DNA of 64,000 nucleotides from Centroberyx gerrardi. Its lineage: Eukaryota > Chordata > Actinopteri > Beryciformes > Berycidae. Under the pieces are notes generated by a model. The model was not told the DNA's origin and made no database searches. It saw only the letters and a program-made list of their open reading frames with translations. The position numbers were made by a program, and so were the translations under genes. The DNA lies in NCBI RefSeq assembly GCF_048128805.1, contig NC_135997.1:17416116-17480115 (forward strand), written 5' to 3'. This document shows, one piece after another, positions 43,301 through 52,850 of this stretch (position 1 is its first letter; each line of letters begins with the position of its first letter).

Positions 43301-45452
43301 TGAAGGTCCTGCTTCAGCTTTGCAGGCTGCCATTTTTGGGGTTGATAACAACCTAGCCCCAAAGGTGGAGGGCCCCTCTGCTCAACCAAAAAGTGAGCAT
43401 GAGGCTGCCCAGACTTCAACCTTGAAAAATGATAAGGATAAGATCCCAGATATGGACACAGGCAACAAAACAGAGTGCGAATCCGCCCCAATTGTCTTAG
43501 CAAACAGTGTGGCCTTTGATGACAGTGACAGAGCCAAGGCAATTGTGGCAGAGGAAAACAAGTCTAAAATGACGACTCTGATACTGAGCAAGGACTCCAT
43601 TCGGAGAGTCTTCAGAGGGATAATCTCACCTAAAAATTCCAAAAACAGACGCCAATATCAAGCCAAATTTACCAAAAAGTTGGTTGAGCGTAAACTAGCC
43701 AATTTGGTTAAACGGCTTGAGGATAGCAATCCATGGATACACTTCACCGACATCCAGGAAGAGGCCACAGTGGGTTTACATGAGAACAAGGTAATTCAGA
43801 TTTTGTCAGATAAGGACGTGACATTGGATGATATGCTCAACGCTGCACATCCTGTCAACACCAGATGGGAGTTTTGGGACACTTTCTTCTTTATTCTACC
43901 TTCCCATACCTCCCAGCCCTCCTGCTCCACCTCTGCCCAGAGTAGCATGAAGGCCATGGTACTGGCGCTTCGCCAGCACATGCAAGAAACCCAGACTGCA
44001 AATGTTGATGTTGGTCAGGCACGCAAGAGTCTGAGAATGAAGATTGAGCAAGCCCTTGATTCAATAGGTGTAACTCCACCTTCTGCAAATGCCACAGAGC
44101 CGGTCTCAAGTGAAGAGGGTCCCAGTGGCCTGATTCCACCTGGCAAGAGTGACCATGTTTCTCTTCTCAAGTGTGATTCCATTCTAACTAAGTTGGCAAA
44201 CACTCTAGTCACTGTTGTTATGGAAGGAGCCAAGGCCATTGAAACAGATGAAACTAAGTCTGACATAAAAACTGACAGTGCTATTGTTACGGAGGGTGAC
44301 AAAGGCATTTTGGTACAGGATCTCAGTGTGAAATCCCACTGTGCCCTGACTCCAACTGACCTGACCTCTGGATGTCCTGCTTCAGCTTTGCAGGCTGCCA
44401 TTTTTGGGGTTGATAACAACCTGGCCCCAAAGCTGGAGGGCCCCTCTGCACAACCAAAAAGTGAGCATGAGGCTGCCCAGACTTCAACCTTAAAAAATGA
44501 TGGCAAAGGCATTTTGGCACAAAGCCTCAGTGTGAAATCCGACTGTGCCCTGACTCCAGCTGACATGAGCTCAGCAGAGGACAATGGCACAGATAAGGCC
44601 CCAAGCGGAGAGGACGCAAATGATCTGGCTTCTACTGACACAAGTGGCATGGACTTGATGGACATCAACTCGGTTATGGCCTTAGACAACTTGGCCTTAA
44701 ATGATGAAGATACCAGTTTGGACTGCAACGACCTGACTCACACTGACAAAAGTGATGTAGTCCAAACTATGCAAGCCTCCAATGATCTGGCTGCCTCTTG
44801 TGCCAAGATGGATTCAAGAGTGGAGGCAAATCCAGATCTGGTCATGTGTAAATCAGAGGCTGCTCTGTTTGAGGTGACCAACAAAAAAGTCATTGAAGGT
44901 TCAAAACCCTTCACTATAAAGACTCACAAGAATCAGACAATGGGCAAATCAGGACGCAACAAGATCTGCATCATCCTTCACCTGCATCCCCAGGTGAAAC
45001 CCCACTGCTCCCTGACCTCAACCCAGGAACAAAACTCTGCCACAGATCAGGACCCCAGTGCCACAGATCAGGCCCCCAGTGCAGAGGACCACATCTCCAT
45101 TTCAATAATGGAGGCCACTATTGGTCCATCCTCTGGTTCGCTGGCTGTGCAGGCTGAGCGTTCCCTGACTGATTATGATGTTGTTGATGCCCAGGAGGGA
45201 TCAGATGGCTCCCAACTGACATCAAGTGTGTCCAACAGCCCTGACCTGGCACCAAATCCTGAGGGAATCTGTGCCGAAGTAAAAGATTCTGCTACCACTG
45301 TGAAGGCTTCACTCCATCCAGACCCAGTTTCATCGTCAGACAATGGAGAAAAACCAGAGAAGCCAAAGAAGAAAAAAAAGAAGGGAATCAGAAGATTCTT
45401 TCGACGAATCTGGAACTTTCTGTCATGCTCGTCTGGCATCAAAGAGGAGTAG
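37305..45452 (+). CDS. Giant modular repeat protein with AKAP-like helices (2715 residues, unnamed)
   Basis: I do not recognise this as a named gene. One exon, ATG at 37305, stop at 45450-45452. Module A (about residues 1-222, 738-978, 2092-2329) begins LILSKDSIR, is basic then helical, and contains NPW, FTDIQEEATVGLHENKVIQ and NTRWEFWD. Module B is 199 residues, starting GDKGILAQDL; full copies begin at residues 224 and 423 and at 980, 1179, 1378, 1577 and 1776. Truncated copies begin near 622, 1975 and 2331. Each full A and B has an amphipathic helix (LANTLVTVVMEGAKA or LANTVVSDVIKTAKA) resembling PKA-anchoring helices. The rest is Ser/Ala/Asp/Glu/Lys-rich and probably disordered. After residue 2422 the sequence is unique, ending in KKKKKKGIRRFFRRIWNF plus a cysteine. 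No signal peptide or transmembrane segment was seen. An AKAP role is inference. Confidence 0.85.
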   Translation: MLILSKDSIRRVLKGTISHADSKNRRQNRARFKEKVVECKLANLVKSLEVSNPWIRFTDIQEEATVGLHENKVIQNLSDKDMTLDDMLKAAHPVNTRWEFWDAFFFALPSRTSQPSCSTSAQSSMKAMVLALRQHMQETQTANVEVPCGQARKSLRMKIEQALHSVDVTPPANATELVSSEEGDSILTKLANTLVTVVMEGAKAMAAEESKSDMKTDSAIATEGDKGILAQDLSVKSHCALTPADPTSEGPASALQAAIFGVDNNLAPKVEGPSAQSKSEHEAAQTSTLKNDKDKIPDMDAGNQSECQSALIDLANTVVSDVIKTAKAIVAEENKSKMTTHSAFNRHGQSLSLIDSTDQDLTAEVSDNQPSIKRSELGSDMEASVGLTSGCTPSVQAESAFEKENEAVGPATENSQDAIVMEGDKGILAQDLNVKSHCALTPADPTSEGPASALQAAIFGVDNNLAPKVEGPSAQSKSEHEAAQTSTLKNDKDKIPDMDAGNQSECQSALIDLANTVVSDVIKTAKAIVAEENKSKMTTHSAFNRHGQSLSLIDSTDQDLTAEVSDNQPSIKKSELGSDMEASVGLTSGCTPSVQAESAFEKENEAVGPATENSQDAIVMEGDKGILAQDLSVKSHCALTPADSTSEGPASALQAAIFGVDNNLAPKVEGPSAQPKSEHEAAQTSTLKNDKDKIPDMDTGNKTECESAPIVLANSVAVDDSDRAKAIVAEENKSKMTTLILSKDSIRSVFRGIISLKNSKNRRQNQAKFTKKLVERKLANLVKRLEDSNPWIRFTDIQEEATVGLHENKVIQILSDKDVTLDDMLNAAHPVNTRWEFWDAFFFTLPSRTSQPSCSTSAQSSMKAMVLTLRQRMQETQTANVEVPCGQARKSLRMKIEQALHSVDVTPPPADATELVSSEEGPSGLIPPGKSDHVSLLKCDSILTKLANTLVTVVMEGAKAMAAEESKSDMKTDSAIATEGDKGILAQDLSVKSHCALTPADPTSEGPASALQAAIFGVDNNLAPKVEGPSAQSKSEHEAAQTSTLKNDKDKIPDMDAGNQSECQSALIDLANTVVSDVIKTAKAIVAEENKSKMTTHNAFNQHGQSLSLIDSTDQDLIAEVSDNQPSIKRSELGSDMEASVGLTSGCTPSVQAESAFEKENEAVGPATENSQDAIVMEGDKGILAQDLNVKSHCALTPADPTSEGPASALQAAIFGVDNNLAPKVEGPSAQSKSEHEAAQTSTLKNDKDKIPDMDAGNQSECQSALIDLANTVVSDVIKTAKAIVAEENKSKMTTHNAFNQHGQSLSLIDSTDQDLIAEVSDNQPSIKRSELGSDMEASVGLTSGCTPSVQAESAFEKENEAVGPATENSQDAIVMEGDKGILAQDLNVKSHCALTPADPTSEGPASALQAAIFGVDNNLAPKVEGPSAQSKSEHEAAQTSTLKNDKDKIPDMDAGNQSECQSALIDLANTVVSDVIKTAKAIVAEENKSKMTTHNAFNQHGQSLSLIDSTDQDLIAEVSDNQPSIKRSELGSDMEASVGLTSGCTPSVQAESAFEKENEAVGPATENSQDAIVMEGDKGILAQDLNVKSHCALTPADPTSEGPASALQAAIFGVDNNLAPKVEGPSAQSKSEHEAAQTSTLKNDKDKIPDMDAGNQSECQSALIDLANTVVSDVIKTAKAIVAEENKSKMTTHSAFNRHGQSLSLIDSTDQDLTAEVSDNQPSIKRSELGSDMEASVGLTSGCTPSVQAESAFEKENEAVGPATENSQDAIVMEGDKGILAQDLNVKSHCALTPADPTSEGPASALQAAIFGVDNNLAPKVEGPSAQSKSEHEAAQTSTLKNDKDKIPDMDAGNQSECQSALIDLANTVVSDVIKTAKAIVAEENKSKMTTHSAFNRHGQSLSLIDSTDQDLTAEVSDNQPSIKKSELGSDMEASVGLTSGCTPSVQAESAFEKENEAVGPATENSQDAIVMEGDKGILAQDLSVKSHCALTPADSTSEGPASALQAAIFGVDNNLAPKVEGPSAQPKSEHEAAQTSTLKNDKDKIPDMDTGNKTECESAPIVLANSVAFDDSDRAKAIVAEENKSKMTTLILSKDSIRRVFRGIISPKNSKNRRQYQAKFTKKLVERKLANLVKRLEDSNPWIHFTDIQEEATVGLHENKVIQILSDKDVTLDDMLNAAHPVNTRWEFWDTFFFILPSHTSQPSCSTSAQSSMKAMVLALRQHMQETQTANVDVGQARKSLRMKIEQALDSIGVTPPSANATEPVSSEEGPSGLIPPGKSDHVSLLKCDSILTKLANTLVTVVMEGAKAIETDETKSDIKTDSAIVTEGDKGILVQDLSVKSHCALTPTDLTSGCPASALQAAIFGVDNNLAPKLEGPSAQPKSEHEAAQTSTLKNDGKGILAQSLSVKSDCALTPADMSSAEDNGTDKAPSGEDANDLASTDTSGMDLMDINSVMALDNLALNDEDTSLDCNDLTHTDKSDVVQTMQASNDLAASCAKMDSRVEANPDLVMCKSEAALFEVTNKKVIEGSKPFTIKTHKNQTMGKSGRNKICIILHLHPQVKPHCSLTSTQEQNSATDQDPSATDQAPSAEDHISISIMEATIGPSSGSLAVQAERSLTDYDVVDAQEGSDGSQLTSSVSNSPDLAPNPEGICAEVKDSATTVKASLHPDPVSSSDNGEKPEKPKKKKKKGIRRFFRRIWNFLSCSSGIKEE
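37974..39518 (+). repeat. First B-module array: two full 597-bp units plus a 351-bp partial
   Basis: Unit starts are 37974, 38571 and 39168. Units are nearly identical at nucleotide level, differing at a few sites such as AGT/AAT in the VKSH block and AGA/AAA before SEL. The partial unit ends in a diverged block (KTECESAPIVLANSVA) that joins directly to module A2 at 39519. Confidence 0.97.
40242..43577 (+). repeat. Second B-module array: five full 597-bp units plus a 351-bp partial
   Basis: Unit starts are 40242, 40839, 41436, 42033, 42630 and 43227. The first three units carry variant residues (HNAFNQHG, LIAEV) not seen in the others. The terminal partial is almost identical to the one ending the first array and joins module A3 at 43578. 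Confidence 0.97.
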
Positions 45453-46420
45453 GACGACGACTGCTACAGTCGAAGAGAACATCCACCTAACTTCACAGAT
45501 GAGAACTTGGTAGGACAGAGTAAAACTAAGGAAACACTTGGAAACACCAGAGACAAGATTAAAACAAATAAAACAAGATAATAATGGGTGAAAACATTAA
45601 AAAATAACTAAATAACTAAATAAAAAATAAAAATAAATAAAAACCTAAAATGTTCTGATTAAGATGTAAAAGCTAGACTAAAAAGGTAGGTCTTGAGTTT
45701 GCTTTTAAAAATGTCAACACCCTCAGCAGCCCTCAGGTCTTCTGGGAGGCTGTTCCAGAGGTGAGGACCATAGAAACTAAAAGATGCCTCACCGTGGGTT
45801 TTTGTTTTGACTTTCGGAGTGATTAAAAGGCCACTGCCGGAAGCCCTTAGGGTTCTGGTTGGTTCGTAGGCTAAGAGAAGGTCTGATAAATAGCTGGGTG
45901 CAAGGCCATTAAGAGCTTTAAAAACCAGTAAAAGGATCTTAAAATCAATTCTGAAACTAACAGGCAGCCAATGCAGAGACTTTAAAACTGGTGTAATATG
46001 TGTGCTCTCCTTCTGGTCCTGGTCAATACACGAGCAGCTGAGTTTTGTATTAATTGTAACTGACCAATTTTCTTTTTGGGAAGACCAGAGAGGAGAGCAT
46101 TGCAGTAGTCGATCCTAGAGGTGATAAAAGCGTGCATTAATGTCTCTGTGTTAGCTTGAGAGAGAAACGGCAGAACTTTGGCAATGTTCTTAAGATGATA
46201 AAATGCAGTCTTGGAAACATTTCTAATATGCGGCTCAAAATTTAGGTCTAAATCAAAAATAACTCCTAAGTTTTTTACCTGATGACAGGGTTTTAATGCC
46301 AGTGACTGCAGCTTTGTGGCCAGTTTCTCTCTCTGAGCCTCAGGACCAATAACCAAAACTTCAGTTTTGCCCTGGTTGAGCTGTAGAAAATTCTGGGCCA
46401 TCCATAATTTGATATCTAAA

Positions 46421-47487
46421 TGTAATACCCTGGTTTTATAACCATGTATTGTTATTTTTTATTTACATTACAGCCTTTTGCTGTGAGTATTTGGGTTTAA
46501 TGCAGTGTAATGCATCATACATTTATTACTGTCATCAGTACATGTTAACCATTTTATATAATGTAATGCAATGCATTAGGTATTTTCTTATTTTCTCTGC
46601 ATAGTATATTTTAAGGTTTGTGAACATTCTAAACAGTGTTGAGTTCCTACATTACTCTTGGTAATTATATTTCTTGGAATTTAGGTCTGACCCGTTGTTA
46701 TGGTTACCTGAGCTAATTCTAACCAATAGCGATGCTTGTTAAGTTCTTAGCCAATAGGAAGCTAAATGCGTAAATGCGCCATGTTGGAGAAGGGAGAAAA
46801 GGCAGAGAGACGAAATGTCGGAGAGCTGTCGTTTTTTATTTTACAATGTTTACTGAAGTTATTACGTTATTAAGTCGATAAAAACAGTAGTTACTCGTTG
46901 CTTGGAGATTACCCTTGGTTGTGAGATTGTCTACAGAGTTCAAGAGAAGTCAGCATGTTGTGTTGATAACAAGTTCTTCTGATGAAGAGTTGCCATGAGG
47001 ACAGCGTGCAGCGAATTCGGGAGTGAACTGTGGATTCTCCGGTGGACATTTCCTTGCAGTGTGGGATTCCGGTGTGTTTTCTGCAACAGCGTTGGATTGA
47101 TCAGCAACAGGGAAGTGCTTCATGTACCATGAGTAAGCTGTGTTTCAGTAGAGGAGGACAGTTTCGCCACTCCATCCATCTCGTTTTTTTGAGCTCCAAC
47201 GATTTCGCGCGCCAACAAACTGCTGCAAGCTTGCAATAAGACTATTAAGGGTGCACCCAGGTTTAAGTGAACAAGCTTAATATGTATTTTGAAATGTTTT
47301 GTATTGTGTTGAACTATTATAAAAGGTATATCCAGGTCTTTTATGCACCTTTGAGAGGATCTTAATTTCTCCTAGACATGTTTATTTCATGTCTCTTTCA
47401 TCATTTTCACCAAATGCATATTAGTGTAGTAGGCCTACTGTAAGAACAACAGTATACATAATACGAGCCGTTGATGGAAGGGTTACA
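46421..47487. mobile_element. Probable solo LTR, 1067 bp, inserted in the LINE
   Basis: It begins TGTAATACCC and ends GGGTTACA (TG...CA with short inverted ends), flanked by the four-base duplication TAAA (46417-46420 and 47488-47491). Removing it rejoins the LINE reverse-transcriptase reading frame (DALFN-YIL-DIKLWMAQ). No gag or pol coding is present, so it is best explained as an LTR left after recombination. The retroelement class is not identifiable by eye. Confidence 0.75.
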
Positions 47488-49436
47488 TAAAATATAGTTA
47501 AAAAGAGCATCGATTGGCTCTGTGTCATCAGGAGACATGGCAATATAGAGTTTTGTGTCATCAGCATAGCTGTTAAAATGTATGCTGTGCTTCCTGATGA
47601 CGCTCCCAAGCGGAAGCATGTAAAGATTAAAAAGTAAAGGACCTAAAATTGAACCTTGAGGGACACCGCATGTCATTTTGTACCTCTTAGATGAGTGTTC
47701 ATTAACAGTTAGAAGAAATTCTCTGTCGGTGAGGTAACATCTAAACCAGTTAAAAACAGTACCAGAGGCCAACCAAGCTGCAAAGTCTTTCTAAAAGAAT
47801 TGAGTGATCGACTGTGTCAAAGGCTGCGCTTAAATCAAGAAGAACTAATACAGGTCGTTTACGACCTTGACTAGGGCCATCTCAGTACTATGGTTGGCCC
47901 GAAAGCCAGATTGGTATTTTTCAAGAATGTTATGTGAATTCATGAAATCATTTAGCTGACTAAAAACAAGTTTCTCTAAAATTTTACTTGAAAATGGAAG
48001 ATTGGATACTGGTCTATAACTGTTGAGAGCCAAAGTGTCTAAATTACTTTGCTTCAGAAGGGGTTTGACTATAGAGGTTTTAAGAGCGGTGGGGAAAACA
48101 CCCATCTGAAGAGAGTAGTTCACAATATTAAGTAATTCCTCATCCATAGAACTAAAAACTGATTTTAAAAAGGATGTAGGAATTGGATCTAAAGAGCAGA
48201 TTGACAGTTTCAGTTGGGATACAACTTTAGCCAGCATCTCAGCATCAACCAGGACAAATGCCTCCAGTGTTTCCTTATATAAAATCAATGGCTCTGGGGC
48301 ATTAAAATTTACAGTGTTGTCTTGGCATAAACCTGATCTAGTGGTGTCTATTTTATCTCTGAAGTGCAAGTGAGCTGCAAACTCTTCACATTTTGATGTG
48401 GAGGATAAATCTCTAGGCATAGTAAAAACAGGGTTAATTAAACGATCAATAGTGGAAAAGAGCACTTTTGGATTATTGCGGTTGTCGGTTATCAGTTTAG
48501 AGAAATGTGATTGTCTTGAATTCTTAATTGCCTTATTATAAATAATCAGCTGCTCACTGAGAATTTGAATGTGGACAAGTAACTTAGTTTTTCTCCACCT
48601 CCTTTCAGCTACTCGACAGTTTCTCTTTAATTGTTTAATTTCCTCATTTTTCCAGGGAGGTTTCTGGTTGATGGGTATCTTTTTTTAGTTTAAGTGGGGC
48701 CACTGTATCCAGGGCAGTCCTTAGATTATTGTTAAAACTATTGACCATAAAATCACAAGAGGAGGGTAAAAAGTTTGCAGGAGTGTCACGTAAGTGTTCA
48801 ATAAAATTTGCAGCCACTTCAGCGGTAAGATAGCGTTTCTTCACAGTGCGCTCAGGAATATCTCGCTATACATGGCTATTGACAGTAAAAAAGTCACATA
48901 AGTGATCAGAGATGCCTACATCAACAATTGAGGAAATATTGGCAGTGAGACCATATGTTATTACAAGGTCTAGGGTATGGCCTTTGCTATGGGTTGGTTC
49001 AATAACATGCTGGGTGAAGTTCATACAGTTCAGCAGGTTTAAAAAATTCCATTGCTAGAGAGTCTGATTGTCATAGTGTGGATAATTGACAGTATTTCTG
49101 AGAAATCAGTGATAAAAGACGAGCATCGTTTGGGTGGCCTGTAAACTGTCATACACAGTGTAGGGTGCAGACTGTTAAAAATGAAAGAATGATATTCAAA
49201 AGATGTGTATTCCTCAAATGTAATGTCTTTAAAACCAAGCATGTCTGAGAAGTTGGCTGCTGTACCCCCACCTCTCTTACCTCTTCTAAAAGAGTGTGAG
49301 AAACTAAAATTAGGCGGTGAGGCTTCAATAAGGGCAGCTGATCCATCAGTATTGAGCCATGTTTCAGTTAAAAACATACAGTCAAAGTTGTCCGAAATCA
49401 GATCGTTTATAAGGAATGTTTTATTAGAGAGTAGGG

Positions 49437-51560
49437 ATGTCGGTTTCGGTCAATTTTGCTTTCGATAGGCCGACACCCATTAACCGGTTAATTTTTAAGA
49501 AAAAATGCTTAATGACGTGAAATACAAGAAAGTGGCGCTTTCCTTTTAGTCCGGCGCTCCATTGACTCAATAAGCTTTGGCTCCGCATTTTGAAGCGCTG
49601 TCCATTTAGAGGGGCTGAAATTGTAATGTTTTGTGTTGTAAATGTCTTGCCTTTATTTTATTTTCTGTTGGCTTTGCCAGTTTATTGCTGCATTTTGATC
49701 AGGTCATCGTTGCAAAAGAGAATGTGTTGTCAATGATTCCACCTGATAAAATAAAGGTCAATAAATAAATAATAAATTAACTATAGAATTGTCATTTCGT
49801 TAATTAATATGCAAAAAATGAACCTAGGCCTACAAATTACAAAATTTTGGAACTGCATAGTGGTCAAATTACTGGTGCTCCGGCACTTCTAGTGTTAATG
49901 CGGACAAGGAATCGATTTTTAAGAGCTTTATTAAAAGTACAACTGCACTTAATCTAAACAACAAAACAACATATTATTTAGCATTTCGATTTGGCAATTG
50001 GCACATTACTTTGCAGCATATATGAAAACACTTTTGAATTATCCAATAATTAATGTGGACAAGGAACGGATTTTTAAGAGCTTTAAATAAAGTCGGCTAC
50101 AACTGCATTTAATCTTAACAACAAAACAACATTTCGTTTCGAACTAATGGTTTTTGTTGAGGAAGATCAACATATCGTGCAAATGTCTTTTTTCTCCTAA
50201 TAATTTTTATAATACTTTCAATAGCATATTGATAACAATAGGCTAATGTAATATTCGCCTACAATATATAAAGGCAAATTTTAATATAATAGGATAGCTT
50301 ACAATAAATTAATAGGCTACCTGCATGCGTTTTCTAAGGGACTCCCGAACTTTAGCCTTGAACTCTGACACCGTCCTGCTGTCATCCTCTGCGCGGAGGA
50401 AGGGTTTCTCCAGGAGGCTGAAGGTGATGGGGTAGGTGTTGGAGATGGAGACGTCCTATTCGGCCGACATCATAGTGGTAGCACGCTTCAGAGTTGCCAA
50501 GACAGGCAAGATCTTCGTCACTAGTCATCCTGGAGCTCGAGGGTCCTGGCATCTTGGAGTTTTGTGACGGTCCGGTCAGACAGAACGGCTGTGACTGCCC
50601 ATCTTTGCTCCACCAACCTCTCAAACATGTCACAGACAGAGTTCCATTGTGTGTTTGTAGATCAGGACTGGATGAGGGTGTGCTGTGGCAGCTGCATCTG
50701 TGCCTGCTTCGCTTTCAGTGCCACGGTGGTGGGATGGCTGTGGCTAAAGTGCTTCACCAGCCTCCCAGCAGCAACGTTCACGCGACACACGTAAACGTTG
50801 AAGCCGTCGTTGATGGCGAGTTGGAGTGTGTGCGCATAACACGGAACAGAGACCCAGGGGACGCGTGCGGGGGAGTTAGCTGCCACAATGTTTTTGGCGT
50901 TATCGCGGACGCAGGCCAACATACGGCCGTTAAGGCCCCATGTCTCCACCGCACTAGTCAGCTTCTCTGCGAGGTTGTCTGACGTGTGCTGGACGGAGAG
51001 GCTCTGAGTGAGTAGCACACTGGACTGTATCTCCCAGTCAGCATTGACGAAGTGACACGTTGTTGTGATGTAGCTTTCGTTTGTGAGAGCTGTCCAGCAG
51101 TCGGTGGTCAGAGCTAGCTTGTCTGCTCTGGCTAGCTTGACTTTTAGCTCATCCTTCTTCTCCTCAAAGTGTTTTTCAATGTGTTTAGTCACAGTAGCTC
51201 TCGATGGCATAACGTACTCGGGCTCGAGGTACCGAACTAGCTCTTTAAATCCCTCGCCCTCTACCACACTGATTGGCAGCATATCGGTCTCAATCATTCG
51301 GCACACCAACTGGGTGATGGCCTCGGACGGGCGCGCATCACACTTTCTCCCCCCGGCTAGCAGCGACATGATCTTTGGCTGTGTCTGCGAGCCATCCTCG
51401 GACATGGCAGCTGGGTGCTTGTTCTTAATGTGGTACAGCATAGTGCTAGTACTACTACTAAACTGAAGAGTAGCATCACACAATTTACATTTGACTTTGT
51501 TGCCTTTCTGGAGGAAATGGTCCCACACCAAGCTTCGTTTAGCGCGCTTAATTTTTTACC
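49437..51560 (-). pseudogene. hAT transposase (ZBED1-like), broken
   Basis: On the minus strand, 51531-50662 is open for 289 codons. It has a BED-type zinc finger (VKCKLCDATLQF, then YHIKNKHP), a dimerisation part, and the start of the RNase-H-like catalytic domain (LALTTDCWTALTNESYITTT; CVRDNAKNIV; CYAHTLQLAI). The frame is then shifted and continues to about 50340, where stops accumulate. The left terminus TAGGGATGTCGGTTTCGG at 49437 interrupts LINE endonuclease sequence. No matching right terminus or target duplication was found. Confidence 0.8.
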
Positions 51561-51564
51561 TCAG

Positions 51565-52850
51565 CAGGGCTGCCAAGTTTTGACCTCAGCTTGGAGTGAG
51601 ATGTGTTTCGGGGGGGGGGGTTGGGGTTGGTGTAAGATACATAATTGGGGGGGGGGGGTCTGGCGGTCCTCCCCCAGAAAAAAAAATAGTTATTTAAAAC
51701 AAATTTCCTGCATTTCTACACCACCTAACCTCTCGGATTAAGTCAAGAAACAGCAACCCTGTATAATGTTAACCAAAAATGTCAAATTATGTTATATTAC
51801 TAGATTTCAGCATTGAGGTACTTACATTCATGATTTTGCATAGGCATACCAGGGCTGTACGTTAACTTTTTTTGCACATAGCACTGGTGCTACAGAGGTT
51901 GATAGTTTTGTAGCACAGGCCACAAAATTGTAGCACACGTATAAAACGTCTGTTACCATCTCTAAAAACAACCACAAGTAGTGCAGTTCATCACTTAAAC
52001 AGGTATGTGACTGACAAAGGACATTAATGTTGCATACAGGGCACACAAAATCCAAACCTTAACAAGAAATGTTTTCAGACAAACATTTTCTTTATTTGCC
52101 CATAATGGTATATTGCAGGGACATAACAACTGTATACAAAACATCAATATATTACGCTTCAAATTAGGGGTGTGAATCTTTGGGAATCTCACGATTCCAC
52201 GATTCCCATTCTGAATCGATTCAGAATCGATTCTCGATTCAAAACTGATTCTCGATTGAATGAATAGATAAGGGGGCACTATTTTCAGTCTCTTGCTCCA
52301 GTGTACTGTGTTCACTGGTGTCCTTAGTCCACTGAAATACAATATGAAACATAACTGGCAATTAAGATAAATGGTCCGCAGCCTTTTTATTTTAAAAAGT
52401 TAACTGCATTAATTAATGTATAAATTAATTTGAAAGCATCTTACAGTCTCCTGCCTGTATGAGAATAACAAAATGAGGGGGAGGCGGAGTGTGTTGTTAT
52501 TAACGTTATGTCTCCACAGTGGAGAGCAGCCTCTCTGCTGCAGCGTTCGCTCCGGGGAAAGCCATCGCTGTCCGAGACGCTGAGCGGGCGCAGGGTTTCT
52601 GAGGTGAAACAGACTGAGCACAGAGTTATTTTCTTCACCTCAGAGTTGGTTTAAGTTGTTTAATGCTGCAGTGTGTGTTGGTCAGCCGGTCTCGTTTGTT
52701 ACTGCTGATCGCTGCTCCGCTCTGCTAACGTTAGTCTCTGAGTGACGGCGTAGAAAGTTCACAATATACTAAACGTTCGTCTCGCAAAGGTGATTATTTA
52801 GTCATTAAATCAAAACATGTTTGCAACCGCTTGCCTTTTTTGAAGATGAA
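51565..52850. mobile_element. Cluster of hAT-type termini and fragments
   Basis: Several hAT-like ends follow one another: CAGGGCTGCCAAG at 51565 with a possible partner CAACCCTG ending 51761, CAGGGCTGTACGTTAAC near 51850, and GGGGTGTGAATCTTTGGG near 52169 followed by repeats of CGATTC. None shows a convincing eight-base duplication. The region carries no recognisable coding sequence. Confidence 0.5.

Noticed and set aside
37793-43351. Repeated minus-strand open frames of 105-190 codons (MFSSATIALAVLITSL and similar) across the repeat gene
   Set aside because: They are antisense shadows of the 597-bp units, recurring with the same period. They cross no plausible gene structure and their openness follows from the codon content of the sense strand.
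37974-43577. Satellite or CRISPR-like array
   Set aside because: The 597-bp units are continuous coding modules in one reading frame, with no spacers.
50494-51466. Plus-strand frames of 162 and 127 codons within the hAT transposase
   Set aside because: The minus strand in the same place encodes a recognisable BED finger and hAT catalytic motifs; the plus frames show nothing.
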